DNA of 64,000 nt, taken from positions 1-64,000 of the forward strand of contig CAAEEO010000039.1 in the NCBI GenBank assembly GCA_900754965.1. Reading direction: 5' to 3'. This stretch comes from an uncultured Oscillospiraceae bacterium. Its GTDB lineage: Bacteria; Bacillota; Clostridia; Oscillospirales; Oscillospiraceae. Shown here piece after piece: positions 55,266 to 64,000 of this stretch; the stretch's first letter is position 1; each line of letters opens with the position of its first letter. The notes beneath the pieces were generated by a model that did no database searches, was not told where the DNA came from, and saw only the letters and a program-made list of their open reading frames with translations. A program made the translations under genes and the position numbers.

Positions 55266-57617
55266 ATGACATTGGATCAGTTGGCCGTCGGGCAGGATGC
55301 CTATATTGAATCCGTAGGCGGCGCGGAACTGTCCCTGAAAAAACATATTTTGGACATGGGGCTGACCCCGGGCACGGAAGTGACCCTGGTGAAAACCGCC
55401 CCCATGGGAGATCCCCTGCAGCTGACAGTGCGGGGCTATGAACTGACTTTGCGGAAAGCAGATGCCGCCCAGATTCAGATCCGGCAGGTGCACGAGGCCC
55501 ATGAAAAAGCCCGGACGGCGGCCATGCCGGACATCGCCCACCCCCAGATGGGGGAAATGGGGGTGTACCATGTCCGTACCGGACAGGCTCCCATCCCGGA
55601 GGGGCAGTCTTTGACGTTTGCCCTGGCGGGCAACCAGAACTGCGGAAAAACCACGCTGTTCAATCAGCTCACCGGCTCCAATCAGCATGTGGGAAATTTC
55701 CCCGGGGTCACGGTAGACCGGAAAGACGGCGTCATTCGGGGCCATGCGGAAACGGTGATTACCGACTTGCCGGGTATTTACTCCCTGTCCCCCTACACCA
55801 GTGAGGAGGTCGTCACCCGCCAGTTCCTGCTGGAAGATCACCCGGCGGGCATCATCAACATTGTAGACGCCACCAACATCGAGCGGAACCTGTATCTGAC
55901 CATGCAGCTGATGGAGCTGGACATTCCCATGGTGTTGGCGCTGAACATGATGGATGAGGTGATGAACAACGGCGGCACCATTCAGGTCAACCGCCTGGAG
56001 GAACTGCTGGGCATTCCGGTGGTGCCGATTTCTGCTGCAAAGAATGAGGGCATTGAAGAACTGGTGCGCCATGCCATCCATGTGGCCCGCTTTCAGGAGC
56101 GGCCGGGACGGCAGGACTTCTGCACGGCCACAGGGCCGGACGGCGGCGCAGTCCATCGGTGTATCCACGGCATTGAGCATTTGATCGATGACCATGCCGC
56201 GGCGGCGGGAGTGCCTCTCCGGTTTGCCGCCACCAAATTGGTGGAGGGCGATCCGCTGATTCTGGATACCCTGCACCTGGACGAGCGGGAGCGGGACACC
56301 ATCGAGCATATCGTGGCGCAAATGGAGCAGGAGTGCGGAAAGGAGCGCCATGCCGCCCTGGCGGATATGCGGTTCGGCTTTATTGATCGGGTCTGCGCCT
56401 TGACGGTGGTGCGGCCCCATGAGAGTAAGGAGCACGCCCGCAGCGCCAAAATCGACCGGGTGCTCACCGGCCGGTTCACGGCCATTCCCGCTTTTGTGGG
56501 GATTATGGCGTTGGTGTTCTGGCTGACTTTCGGCGTAATCGGAACGGCGCTGTCCGACTGGCTGGGCATGGGCATCGACTGGCTGACGGCTCTGTGCGAT
56601 CAGGCTCTGACGGAGTATGGGCTGAATCCCGTGGTCCATTCTCTGGTAATCGATGGCATTTTTGCCGGTGTGGGCAGCGTGCTCAGCTTTATGCCCATCA
56701 TCGTGGTGCTGTTTTTCTTCCTGTCCATTCTGGAGGACAGCGGCTATATGGCCCGGGTGGCGTTCGTGATGGATAAGCTGCTGCGGAAGATTGGCCTTTC
56801 CGGCCGGAGTTTTGTGCCTATGCTCATCGGATTTGGCTGTTCGGTGCCGGCCATTATGGCCACCCGCACCCTGCCCTCCGATCGGGACCGGAAAATGACC
56901 ATTATGCTGACGCCCTTTATGTCCTGCTCGGCAAAGCTGCCGATTTACGGCACTTTTGCAGCATTTTTCTTCCCGGAGCACGCCGCATTGGCCATGATTT
57001 TGCTCTACTTCGGCGGAATCGTGGTGGCAGTGCTGTTCGCGCTGCTGCTGAAAACCGTGGCCTTCCAGGGAGAACCGGTGCCGTTTGTGATGGAGCTGCC
57101 CAACTATCGGCTGCCCGGTTGGAAAAATGTGGGCAAACTGGTGTATGACAAGGCCAAGGATTTTGTGACCCGGGCCTTTACGGTGATTTTTGTAGCGACC
57201 ATTGTGATCTGGTTCCTCCAGACCTTTGATTCCCGGATGAATGTGGTGGCGGATTCTTCCCAGAGTCTGCTGGCCGGGTTGGGCGGTCTGATTGCGCCCC
57301 TGTTCCTGCCGTTGGGCTTTGGGGACTGGCGGCTGAGCACGGCGCTGATTACCGGATTTATGGCCAAGGAAAGCGTAGTCAGTACCCTGACGGTGCTGAT
57401 GGGCGGCACGGTGGCGGGCCTGGGCGCGCTGCTCACTCCGCTGTCTGCGGCATCTTTCCTGACATTCTGCCTGCTGTATACCCCCTGCGTGGCGGCCATT
57501 GCGGCGGTCAAGCGGGAACTGGGTACCGGCTGGGCGGTGGGCATCTCCGCGCTCCAGTGCGGGATTGCCTGGGTGATGGCGCTGGCAGTGTATCTCATTG
57601 GCGGACTTCTTGTGTGA
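55266..57617 (+). CDS. feoB: Ferrous iron transporter, FeoA-FeoB fusion
   Basis: The 783-residue Fe(II) importer has an N-terminal FeoA SH3-like domain (residues 1-75), a G domain with G1 GNQNCGKTT (near 123), G3 DLPG and G4 NMMD, and a helical insert. The membrane half holds two Gate repeats, including GFGCSVPAIMATRT and the second FITGFMAKE region. FeoA and FeoB are usually separate proteins, though fusions are known in Clostridia. GGAAGGAC precedes the ATG. A strong promoter with a possible iron operator drives it, and a Cys-rich partner follows. Confidence 0.95.
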   Translation: MTLDQLAVGQDAYIESVGGAELSLKKHILDMGLTPGTEVTLVKTAPMGDPLQLTVRGYELTLRKADAAQIQIRQVHEAHEKARTAAMPDIAHPQMGEMGVYHVRTGQAPIPEGQSLTFALAGNQNCGKTTLFNQLTGSNQHVGNFPGVTVDRKDGVIRGHAETVITDLPGIYSLSPYTSEEVVTRQFLLEDHPAGIINIVDATNIERNLYLTMQLMELDIPMVLALNMMDEVMNNGGTIQVNRLEELLGIPVVPISAAKNEGIEELVRHAIHVARFQERPGRQDFCTATGPDGGAVHRCIHGIEHLIDDHAAAAGVPLRFAATKLVEGDPLILDTLHLDERERDTIEHIVAQMEQECGKERHAALADMRFGFIDRVCALTVVRPHESKEHARSAKIDRVLTGRFTAIPAFVGIMALVFWLTFGVIGTALSDWLGMGIDWLTALCDQALTEYGLNPVVHSLVIDGIFAGVGSVLSFMPIIVVLFFFLSILEDSGYMARVAFVMDKLLRKIGLSGRSFVPMLIGFGCSVPAIMATRTLPSDRDRKMTIMLTPFMSCSAKLPIYGTFAAFFFPEHAALAMILLYFGGIVVAVLFALLLKTVAFQGEPVPFVMELPNYRLPGWKNVGKLVYDKAKDFVTRAFTVIFVATIVIWFLQTFDSRMNVVADSSQSLLAGLGGLIAPLFLPLGFGDWRLSTALITGFMAKESVVSTLTVLMGGTVAGLGALLTPLSAASFLTFCLLYTPCVAAIAAVKRELGTGWAVGISALQCGIAWVMALAVYLIGGLLV

Positions 57618-57627
57618 GGTGAATACC

Positions 57628-57765
57628 ATGTGGGCGATTTTGATTCTGGCAGGCGTGGGTCTGTGGCTGTTTTTAGCGGTGCGGGCCATGAAACATGGCA
57701 AAACCGGCGGATGCAGCGGAAACTGTGCCCATTGCGCCAATTCCTGTAAACAATCGGAAAATTGA
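57628..57765 (+). CDS. FeoB-associated Cys-rich membrane protein
   Basis: A 45-residue protein: one membrane span (residues 3-19, ILILAGVGLWLFLAV) and a cytoplasmic tail with four cysteines (CSGNCAHCANSC). Small proteins of this kind follow feoB in many Firmicutes and may help FeoB or bind Fe-S/iron. It starts 10 bases after feoB, with only a weak GAGGTG site. It ends at the feo terminator. Confidence 0.82.
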   Translation: MWAILILAGVGLWLFLAVRAMKHGKTGGCSGNCAHCANSCKQSEN

Positions 57766-57770
57766 AAAAA

Positions 57771-57802
57771 GAGGTTTCACAACAGTGAAACCTCTTTTTT
57801 TT
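57771..57802 (+). terminator. Terminator of the feo operon
   Basis: A perfect 10-bp stem GAGGTTTCAC/GTGAAACCTC with an AACA loop, then TTTTTTTT. Confidence 0.93.
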
Positions 57803-57846
57803 CATGCCGGCAGGAGCGCGGCGGTTCGTAGAAAACTTGACGATAA

Positions 57847-57881
57847 ATCCTATTGACATAGTAGGGATTATATGCTATTCT
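57847..57881 (+). promoter_or_regulatory. iscS-iscU promoter with overlapping inverted repeat
   Basis: TTGACA (57853-57858), 17 bases, TATTCT (57876-57881). ATCCTA and TAGGGAT flank the -35 element as an imperfect inverted repeat, which might bind an Rrf2-type (IscR-like) regulator; no such gene is in the window. Confidence 0.6.
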
Positions 57882-57929
57882 CTAATTGCCTACAAGAGAA
57901 ATAGGAAATACTCAAATAAGGAGGACCCT

Positions 57930-59117
57930 ATGCGAGTTTATGCAGATAATGCGGCAACGACGAAAATGAGCCGCACAGCGATAGATGCCATGCTCCCCTA
58001 TCTGGCCGGGGAGTACGGAAACCCTTCCAGCCTGCACAGTGCAGGACAGCGGGCGGCAGAGGCACTGGAACGTGCCCGGGAACTGGTGGCGGCCAATTTG
58101 AATTGCCTGCCCCGGGAGATTCTTTTCACCTCCGGCGGGAGCGAGGCGGATAATCAGGCCATCCTCTCCGCGGCGGCCATCGGGGCCAGAACCGGAAAAA
58201 AACACATTATTTCCACTGCGTTTGAGCACCATGCGGTGCTGCACACCCTGGAAAAACTGAGAAAACAGGGCTACGACATTACCCTTTTGGATGTACACGA
58301 AAACGGAATGGTCACTGCCGAACAGGTGGCCCAGGCCATTCGGGAGGATACCTGCCTGGTGACGGTGATGTTCGCCAACAATGAGATTGGTTCCGTCATG
58401 CCTATTGGGGAGATCGGACGGGTCTGCCGGGAAAAGAAGGTACTGTTCCATACGGACGCCGTCCAGGCGGCGGGGCATCTGCCCATTGATGTCCAGGCGC
58501 AGAACATTGACCTGCTGTCCCTGTCCGGCCACAAGTTCCACGGGCCGAAAGGCGTGGGCGCGCTGTATGCCCGGCGGGGCGTGCTGCTGACGAATCTGAT
58601 CGAAGGCGGCGCCCAGGAGCGGGGCAAGCGGGGCGGCACGGAAAATGTACCGGGCATCGTGGCCATGGCGGCGGCGTTGGAGGAAAGCTGCCGGCACATG
58701 GAAGAAACGGCGCCCCGGCTGACCGCCATGCGGGACAGGCTCATCGAGGGTCTGCTGCAGATTCCCCACAGCGCCCTGAACGGCGACCGGGTGCAGCGGC
58801 TGCCCGGAAATGTGAATCTCTGCTTTGAGGGCATCGAAGGGGAGTCCCTGCTGCTGATGCTGGATGACCGGGGCATCTGTGCCTCCTCCGGCTCGGCCTG
58901 CACCTCCGGGTCTCTGGACCCCAGCCATGTGCTGCTGGCCATCGGACGGCCCCATGAAGTGGCCCACGGGTCTCTGCGGCTGTCCCTGAGTGAAGAAACG
59001 ACCGAAGAAGAAATCGAATATATGCTGCAGGCCATTCCGGAAGTGGTGGCCCACCTGCGGGGATTCTCCCCGGTCTGGCGGGATCTGGAATCCGGGGCAC
59101 GGCCGCACCTGATTTGA
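57930..59117 (+). CDS. iscS: Cysteine desulfurase IscS/NifS
   Basis: The 395-residue PLP enzyme takes sulfur from cysteine for Fe-S cluster building. The PLP lysine is in SGHKFHGPKG, and the active-site cysteine loop is SSGSACTSGSLDPSHVL (near residues 320-336), the long-loop IscS/NifS type. AAGGAGG lies 5 bases before the ATG; the longer open frame upstream has no support. It lies 12 bases before the scaffold gene iscU. Confidence 0.95.
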   Translation: MRVYADNAATTKMSRTAIDAMLPYLAGEYGNPSSLHSAGQRAAEALERARELVAANLNCLPREILFTSGGSEADNQAILSAAAIGARTGKKHIISTAFEHHAVLHTLEKLRKQGYDITLLDVHENGMVTAEQVAQAIREDTCLVTVMFANNEIGSVMPIGEIGRVCREKKVLFHTDAVQAAGHLPIDVQAQNIDLLSLSGHKFHGPKGVGALYARRGVLLTNLIEGGAQERGKRGGTENVPGIVAMAAALEESCRHMEETAPRLTAMRDRLIEGLLQIPHSALNGDRVQRLPGNVNLCFEGIEGESLLLMLDDRGICASSGSACTSGSLDPSHVLLAIGRPHEVAHGSLRLSLSEETTEEEIEYMLQAIPEVVAHLRGFSPVWRDLESGARPHLI

Positions 59118-59129
59118 AAGGAGACGCTT

Positions 59130-59555
59130 ATGGCATTATATAGTGAAGTTGTGATGGACCATTTCCGCAATCCCCGCAATGTGGGGACTCTGGAGCATCC
59201 CGACGGTGTGGGAGAAGTGGGAAACGCCAAGTGCGGCGATATCATGACCATTTATCTGCAGATTCGGGACGATGTGATCACCGATGTGAAATTTGAGACC
59301 TTCGGCTGCGGTTCAGCCATCGCCTCCAGTTCCATGGCCACGGAAATGATCAAGGGCAAGCCACTGGCGGAGGCTTTGGATGTGACCAATAAAGCGGTGG
59401 CGGAGGCTCTGGACGGTCTGCCTGCCCAAAAGCTCCACTGCTCCGTGCTGGCGGAAGAGGCCATCCGGGCGGCAGTGAAAGATTACTACGACCGGAACGG
59501 AATTTCTTATGACCCGGCGCTGTTCCCCGCGGAAAGCTGCGCCCACGAACACTGA
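59130..59555 (+). CDS. iscU: Iron-sulfur cluster scaffold IscU/NifU
   Basis: A 141-residue scaffold on which IscS builds clusters. The cluster ligands are visible: Cys in NAKCGD, FGCGSA and LHCSVLAEEAI. The tail is extended compared with IscU (SYDPALFPAESCAHEH) and ends in a Cys/His cluster. AAAGGAG precedes the ATG. It forms an operon with iscS. Confidence 0.94.
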   Translation: MALYSEVVMDHFRNPRNVGTLEHPDGVGEVGNAKCGDIMTIYLQIRDDVITDVKFETFGCGSAIASSSMATEMIKGKPLAEALDVTNKAVAEALDGLPAQKLHCSVLAEEAIRAAVKDYYDRNGISYDPALFPAESCAHEH

Positions 59556-59587
59556 TCGATCCTCTATACTCTCTACATACTTTTTTT

Positions 59588-59636
59588 GACACACGCGAGC
59601 CGGATTGTCCGTGAGGACGGTCCGGCTTGTGTGCGT
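59588..59636. other. Strong hairpin downstream of iscU
   Basis: CACAC/GTGTG, AGCCGGA/TCCGGCT and GTCC/GGAC nest with a GTGA loop. A T7 run precedes it but no U-tail follows, so it is not a standard rightward terminator. It may stabilise the isc mRNA end or be a regulatory structure. Confidence 0.5.
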
Positions 59637-59658
59637 GAAGGACTATGCAGCGGGCAAA

Positions 59659-59687
59659 TTGTTCCCCGGAGAGGAAAATGGTATGAT
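59659..59687 (+). promoter_or_regulatory. Promoter of the lipoprotein gene
   Basis: TTGTTC, 17 bases, TATGAT, about 30 bases before the start codon. Confidence 0.6.
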
Positions 59688-59717
59688 AAAAGCATCAAAA
59701 AGAGAGGAGTGGCGCAG

Positions 59718-60419
59718 ATGAAACGGTGCCTGGCAGGAATGTTGTCTCTGCTGCTGTTGGCAGGGATGACCGGCTGCGGCGCGCAGTATGAGGAAGTGCG
59801 CGAACAGCTGAACGGAACAATCTGGTATTACAGCGGAGGGGGAGAGAACAACCTGAACCGCCTTATTTTTTCCGGAGAGCAGTTCATTGTGGAGCAGGTG
59901 TATTTTGACGGCATGGGTCTGCAGGAAAACGGCAGTGCATCGGCGAAGTATACCATTGACAAAGACAGCCTTCAGCTGAAAATGGGGGACGGCAGCACCC
60001 TGACCGTGCCCTATACCCTGGGAGAAGAGGGGATTCGAATCGGTCTGGGAGAATATTTCACCCTGGAGGAGATTGAGGCGGCTCTGCAGGGGAGCTGGGA
60101 GGTGGAGACGCACTATGACATCATGGGAAATGCCACCATCGGCCGCAAGACGGTCATTCTGGAGAATGGGACGATTCTGGCAGATTCAGCAAGCACGAGC
60201 ATTCTGGATGAGGATGGAACATTCTTTTATTATGGCCCCTATACGGATACCTACACGATGAAATTCGGGGAGATTGAAACAGATCTGAACCAGTTTCAGG
60301 GACTGGGATTTACCATCCTCAACGGTGTGCCTACCCTGATGGATTATTATCATCCATTCCAGCGCTCTGCCCGCACCGAACTGCCGGGCGTAGAAGTTTA
60401 TCAATGGATGGAGTGGTGA
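59718..60419 (+). CDS. Lipoprotein of unknown function
   Basis: A 233-residue protein with a lipoprotein signal ending LLAGMTGC (Cys20). The mature part looks like a tandem of small lipocalin-like beta modules: LNGTIWYYSGG with its repeats, then LQGSWEVETHYDIMG. I do not recognise a family. GAGAGGAGT precedes the ATG; the longer upstream frame is unsupported. It has its own promoter and a shared terminator. Confidence 0.7.
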   Translation: MKRCLAGMLSLLLLAGMTGCGAQYEEVREQLNGTIWYYSGGGENNLNRLIFSGEQFIVEQVYFDGMGLQENGSASAKYTIDKDSLQLKMGDGSTLTVPYTLGEEGIRIGLGEYFTLEEIEAALQGSWEVETHYDIMGNATIGRKTVILENGTILADSASTSILDEDGTFFYYGPYTDTYTMKFGEIETDLNQFQGLGFTILNGVPTLMDYYHPFQRSARTELPGVEVYQWMEW

Positions 60420-60458
60420 AAAAACGCCCTCTGAGACTTGTTCTCAGAGGGCGTTTGC
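60419..60458. terminator. Bidirectional terminator between the lipoprotein and lipid kinase genes
   Basis: A 15-bp stem (60422-60436 with 60442-60456) with a 5-base loop. TTTTTT follows on the minus strand, GTTTGCTT on the plus strand. Confidence 0.85.
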
Positions 60459-61349
60459 TTATGCGATAATCTGGACGGCTTTGTTGAGATTCTTGAAAGA
60501 AATCTCCTGATAGACGCCGCCTTCTTCTCCGTCCCGGGTCCATGCCACCGGCTGGTCGAAGGTGAATTTGGCCTGGGAAGTGGCCAGGAATTTGATGAAA
60601 GGGCCGTTGTAGTTCCGGTTGATGAGAGCAGTGACAATCTGGCGCAGATCCAGGATGTTCCGGGGACTGCGGACCAGGGCCAATTCAAACAGCCCGTCGT
60701 CCAGTTTGATCTGGTTGGAATTGAGATGAATCAGACCGGCCACAGAGGTGGAGTTCATAATGCCGCCGAACACAAAATCGTCCTCCACCACGCCGCGGTC
60801 GTATTCGATTTTGGCGTGATACTGGGTGATTTTCGGCAGCCGCATCATCCCCTCCAGGACATAGGCAAAATGGCCCAGTGCCTGCTTTTCCTGCTGGGGC
60901 GTTTCGTAGCTGACGTCGGTGAAAGCGCCGAAGGCGGCCACATAGGTGAAATTGCCGTTTTCTCCGAAAGTACCCACATCGAAATCCCGGATATTTCCGC
61001 GCAGAATGCGGTTGACCGCGGCCATGATATTGTTTTTCGGCAGTCCCAGTGTGGTGGCCACATCGTTGGCGGTGCCCAGGGGAATGTATCCGATGGGCGG
61101 ACGCTGCTCCTTTGGTAGCTGCACCAGACCCTCCATGGTCTCGCTTAAAGTACCGTCGCCGCCCAGACAGCAGACCAGATCATACCCGGCGGCCTCCTGG
61201 GCAATTCGGATAGCGTCACCCGGAGCACTGGTAAAGCGGAGGGTGGGAATGTAGCCGCCGTTATGCAGCGCCAGCAGCGCCTCGCCGAAATTGGTTTTAT
61301 AAGCACTTTTTCCTGCCATGGGGTTGACAATAAACAGTAGTTGTTTCAT
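60459..61349 (-). CDS. Diacylglycerol kinase-like lipid kinase (DagK/YegS family)
   Basis: A 296-residue lipid kinase with GGDGTLSE (near residue 64) and PLGTANDVA (near 90), the nucleotide and metal sites of the DAGK catalytic domain. It probably phosphorylates diacylglycerol or a related lipid so it can return to phospholipid synthesis. The exact lipid is not certain. GGAGGT precedes the ATG. It is divergent from asnS. Confidence 0.9.
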   Translation of the reverse strand: MKQLLFIVNPMAGKSAYKTNFGEALLALHNGGYIPTLRFTSAPGDAIRIAQEAAGYDLVCCLGGDGTLSETMEGLVQLPKEQRPPIGYIPLGTANDVATTLGLPKNNIMAAVNRILRGNIRDFDVGTFGENGNFTYVAAFGAFTDVSYETPQQEKQALGHFAYVLEGMMRLPKITQYHAKIEYDRGVVEDDFVFGGIMNSTSVAGLIHLNSNQIKLDDGLFELALVRSPRNILDLRQIVTALINRNYNGPFIKFLATSQAKFTFDQPVAWTRDGEEGGVYQEISFKNLNKAVQIIA

Positions 61350-61396
61350 CGGGGACCTCCTGTTCCGTACAATTCCACGGAAACCGTTGGGAATAC

Positions 61397-61425
61397 TTGA
61401 AATTCAATCTTCTAAATAGTATAAT
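61397..61425 (+). promoter_or_regulatory. asnS promoter
   Basis: TTGAAA, 17 bases, TATAAT, leaving a leader of about 60 bases, too short for a T-box. Confidence 0.78.
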
Positions 61426-61493
61426 ATATCATTACTGCTGATTCTACAAGCCGGAATTTCCCGGCAGAAGAGGAAAGAAAGGACGAAACAAGG

Positions 61494-62888
<1,395 letters not shown>

Positions 62889-62966
62889 GGCATTTGTGCG
62901 CCCCGGCAGGGGGCAGCTTTGCGAAGAAACATACGAATTTTGGAATACAAGGATTGATTTGATTTT

Positions 62967-64000
62967 ATGGCGGATATGAGAAAAGAGATCGAGCGCAGAC
63001 GCACCTTTGCGATCATCTCCCACCCGGACGCGGGTAAAACCACCCTGACGGAAAAACTGCTGCTGTACGGAGGCGCCATTCAGCAGGCCGGTTCGGTCAA
63101 AGGCAAGGCCACGGCACGGCACGCGGTGTCGGACTGGATGGAACTGGAAAAGCAGCGCGGCATTTCCATCACCTCTTCGGTGATGCAGTTTGAATATGAC
63201 GGCTATTGCGTGAACATTTTGGACACCCCCGGCCACCAGGACTTCTCGGAAGATACGTACCGGACCCTGATGGCGGCGGACAGCGCGGTCATGGTCATCG
63301 ACGCGGCAAAGGGCATCGAGCCCCAGACCCGGAAACTGTTCAAGATCTGCGCCATGCGGCATATCCCCATCTTTACCTTCATCAACAAGCTGGACCGGGA
63401 GGCCCGCAGTCCCTATGACCTGATGGAGCAGTTGGAAACGGAGTTCGGCATCGGCACCTACCCCATGAACTGGCCCATCGGCTGCGGTTCGGACTTTAAG
63501 GGCGTTTATGACCGGGAGCGGGGCGAAATTCTGGCGTTCAATGAATTTCACCGGGGACAGAGCCGCATCCAGGCCATTGAATGTTCTCTGGAAGATACGG
63601 AACGCCTGGACGAGCTGATTGGCGAGAAACTGCGCCGGGTGCTCACCGACGACATTGAACTGCTGGACGGCGCAGGATATGAGTTCGATATCGACCAGGT
63701 TCGCCAGGGAAAACTCTCCCCGGTGTTCTTCGGTTCGGCATTGAACAACTTCGGCGTGGAGCCGTTTTTGGAGAACTTCCTGAAAATGACCATGCCCCCG
63801 CTGCCCCGGGAGACCGCCGAGGAAACGGTGGACCCCTTTGCGCCTACTTTCTCGGCCTTTGTCTTTAAAATCCAGGCCAACATGAACAAGGCGCACCGGG
63901 ACCGGATTGCATTTATGCGCATCTGCTCGGGCAAATTTGAGCGGGATAAGGAATATTACCATGTCCAGGGCGGCAAGGCCCTCCGCCTGGCCCAGCCACA
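62967..64000 (+). CDS. prfC: Peptide chain release factor 3 (partial, runs off the window)
   Basis: The first 344 codons of RF3, a GTPase that recycles RF1/RF2 from the ribosome; the frame stays open to the window edge. The family is usually about 530 residues. Visible motifs are G1 SHPDAGKTT, G3 DTPGHQDFSED and G4 NKLDRE, and the RF3-typical start ERRRTFAIISHPDAG. AAGGATTG lies a little far from the ATG at 62967; an ATG three codons later is the alternative. Confidence 0.93.
   Translation, partial: MADMRKEIERRRTFAIISHPDAGKTTLTEKLLLYGGAIQQAGSVKGKATARHAVSDWMELEKQRGISITSSVMQFEYDGYCVNILDTPGHQDFSEDTYRTLMAADSAVMVIDAAKGIEPQTRKLFKICAMRHIPIFTFINKLDREARSPYDLMEQLETEFGIGTYPMNWPIGCGSDFKGVYDRERGEILAFNEFHRGQSRIQAIECSLEDTERLDELIGEKLRRVLTDDIELLDGAGYEFDIDQVRQGKLSPVFFGSALNNFGVEPFLENFLKMTMPPLPRETAEETVDPFAPTFSAFVFKIQANMNKAHRDRIAFMRICSGKFERDKEYYHVQGGKALRLAQP

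Noticed and set aside
57771..57794. GTTTCAC and GTGAAAC halves resembling a parS site
   Set aside because: The halves are split by AACA and form a terminator stem followed by T8; the parS centre CACGTG is absent.
61350..61493. T-box riboswitch before asnS
   Set aside because: The promoter leaves a leader of about 60 bases, too short for a T-box, with no terminator/antiterminator pair.

Overview
The window reads as chromosomal DNA from a GC-rich, endospore-forming member of the Clostridia, probably an Oscillospiraceae-type gut anaerobe. The evidence is a germinant receptor set (gerA/gerC/gerB), the germination protease gpr, a Bacillus-type origin operon (dnaA-dnaN-yaaA-recF-remB-gyrB-gyrA), anaerobic iron-sulfur enzymes (radical-type 2-hydroxyacyl-CoA dehydratase system, flavin/Fe-S ene-reductase, 2[4Fe-4S] ferredoxin) and a Feo ferrous iron importer. 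The family-level placement is inference. I see no tRNA, rRNA, CRISPR array, insertion sequence or prophage.

Layout. 1-5.1 kb: a germinant receptor cluster interrupted by an inverted tandem-hotdog thioesterase gene. 5.1-15.3 kb: rnhA, a frameshifted SHOCT gene and the leftward origin operon. The origin is bipartite, with DnaA boxes and a DnaA-trio-like tract between dnaA and dnaN and three more boxes upstream of dnaA. 15.3-20.5 kb: mfd, a parvulin lipoprotein and shikimate kinase, transcribed away from the origin. 20.6-30.3 kb: an MFS carrier, then a leftward block of lrgAB, two paralogous secreted YD-repeat proteins, serS, parB, parA and gpr, with two perfect parS sites between parA and gpr. 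30.4-32.8 kb: rpsT and a YtrA-type GntR/ABC exporter operon with an operator palindrome on its promoter. 32.8-33.3 kb: a non-coding stretch with an orphan promoter and a 20-bp perfect palindrome. 33.3-35.8 kb: ene-reductase and ferredoxin. 36-43.5 kb: a copper ATPase with a fused C-terminal CopZ-like domain, a DMT carrier, a YyaL-type protein, a CaiB-like CoA-transferase and greA. 43.6-50.7 kb: a fluoride channel and a six-gene envelope polysaccharide operon (O-antigen-ligase-like protein, glycosyltransferase, two DUF4330 proteins, a glycosyltransferase-CsaB fusion, an SDR). 50.8-55.2 kb: a two-gene dehydratase/activase system. 55.2-59.6 kb: feoAB, a Cys-rich FeoB partner and iscS-iscU. 59.6-64 kb: a lipoprotein, a diacylglycerol-kinase-like enzyme, asnS and the first part of prfC.

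How it fits together. Replication initiation, segregation (ParABS) and topology genes lie within about 25 kb, although the usual rpmH-rnpA block upstream of dnaA is replaced by mfd. The iron import and Fe-S assembly genes sit beside the dehydratase that needs Fe-S clusters. The envelope operon is consistent with making a pyruvylated secondary cell-wall polymer. The least explained items are the CopA gene with a second internal ribosome binding site and start that would release a free CopZ, the DUF4330/CsaB module, the paired YD-repeat proteins, the orphan promoter and palindrome at 33 kb, and the DnaA-trio tract.
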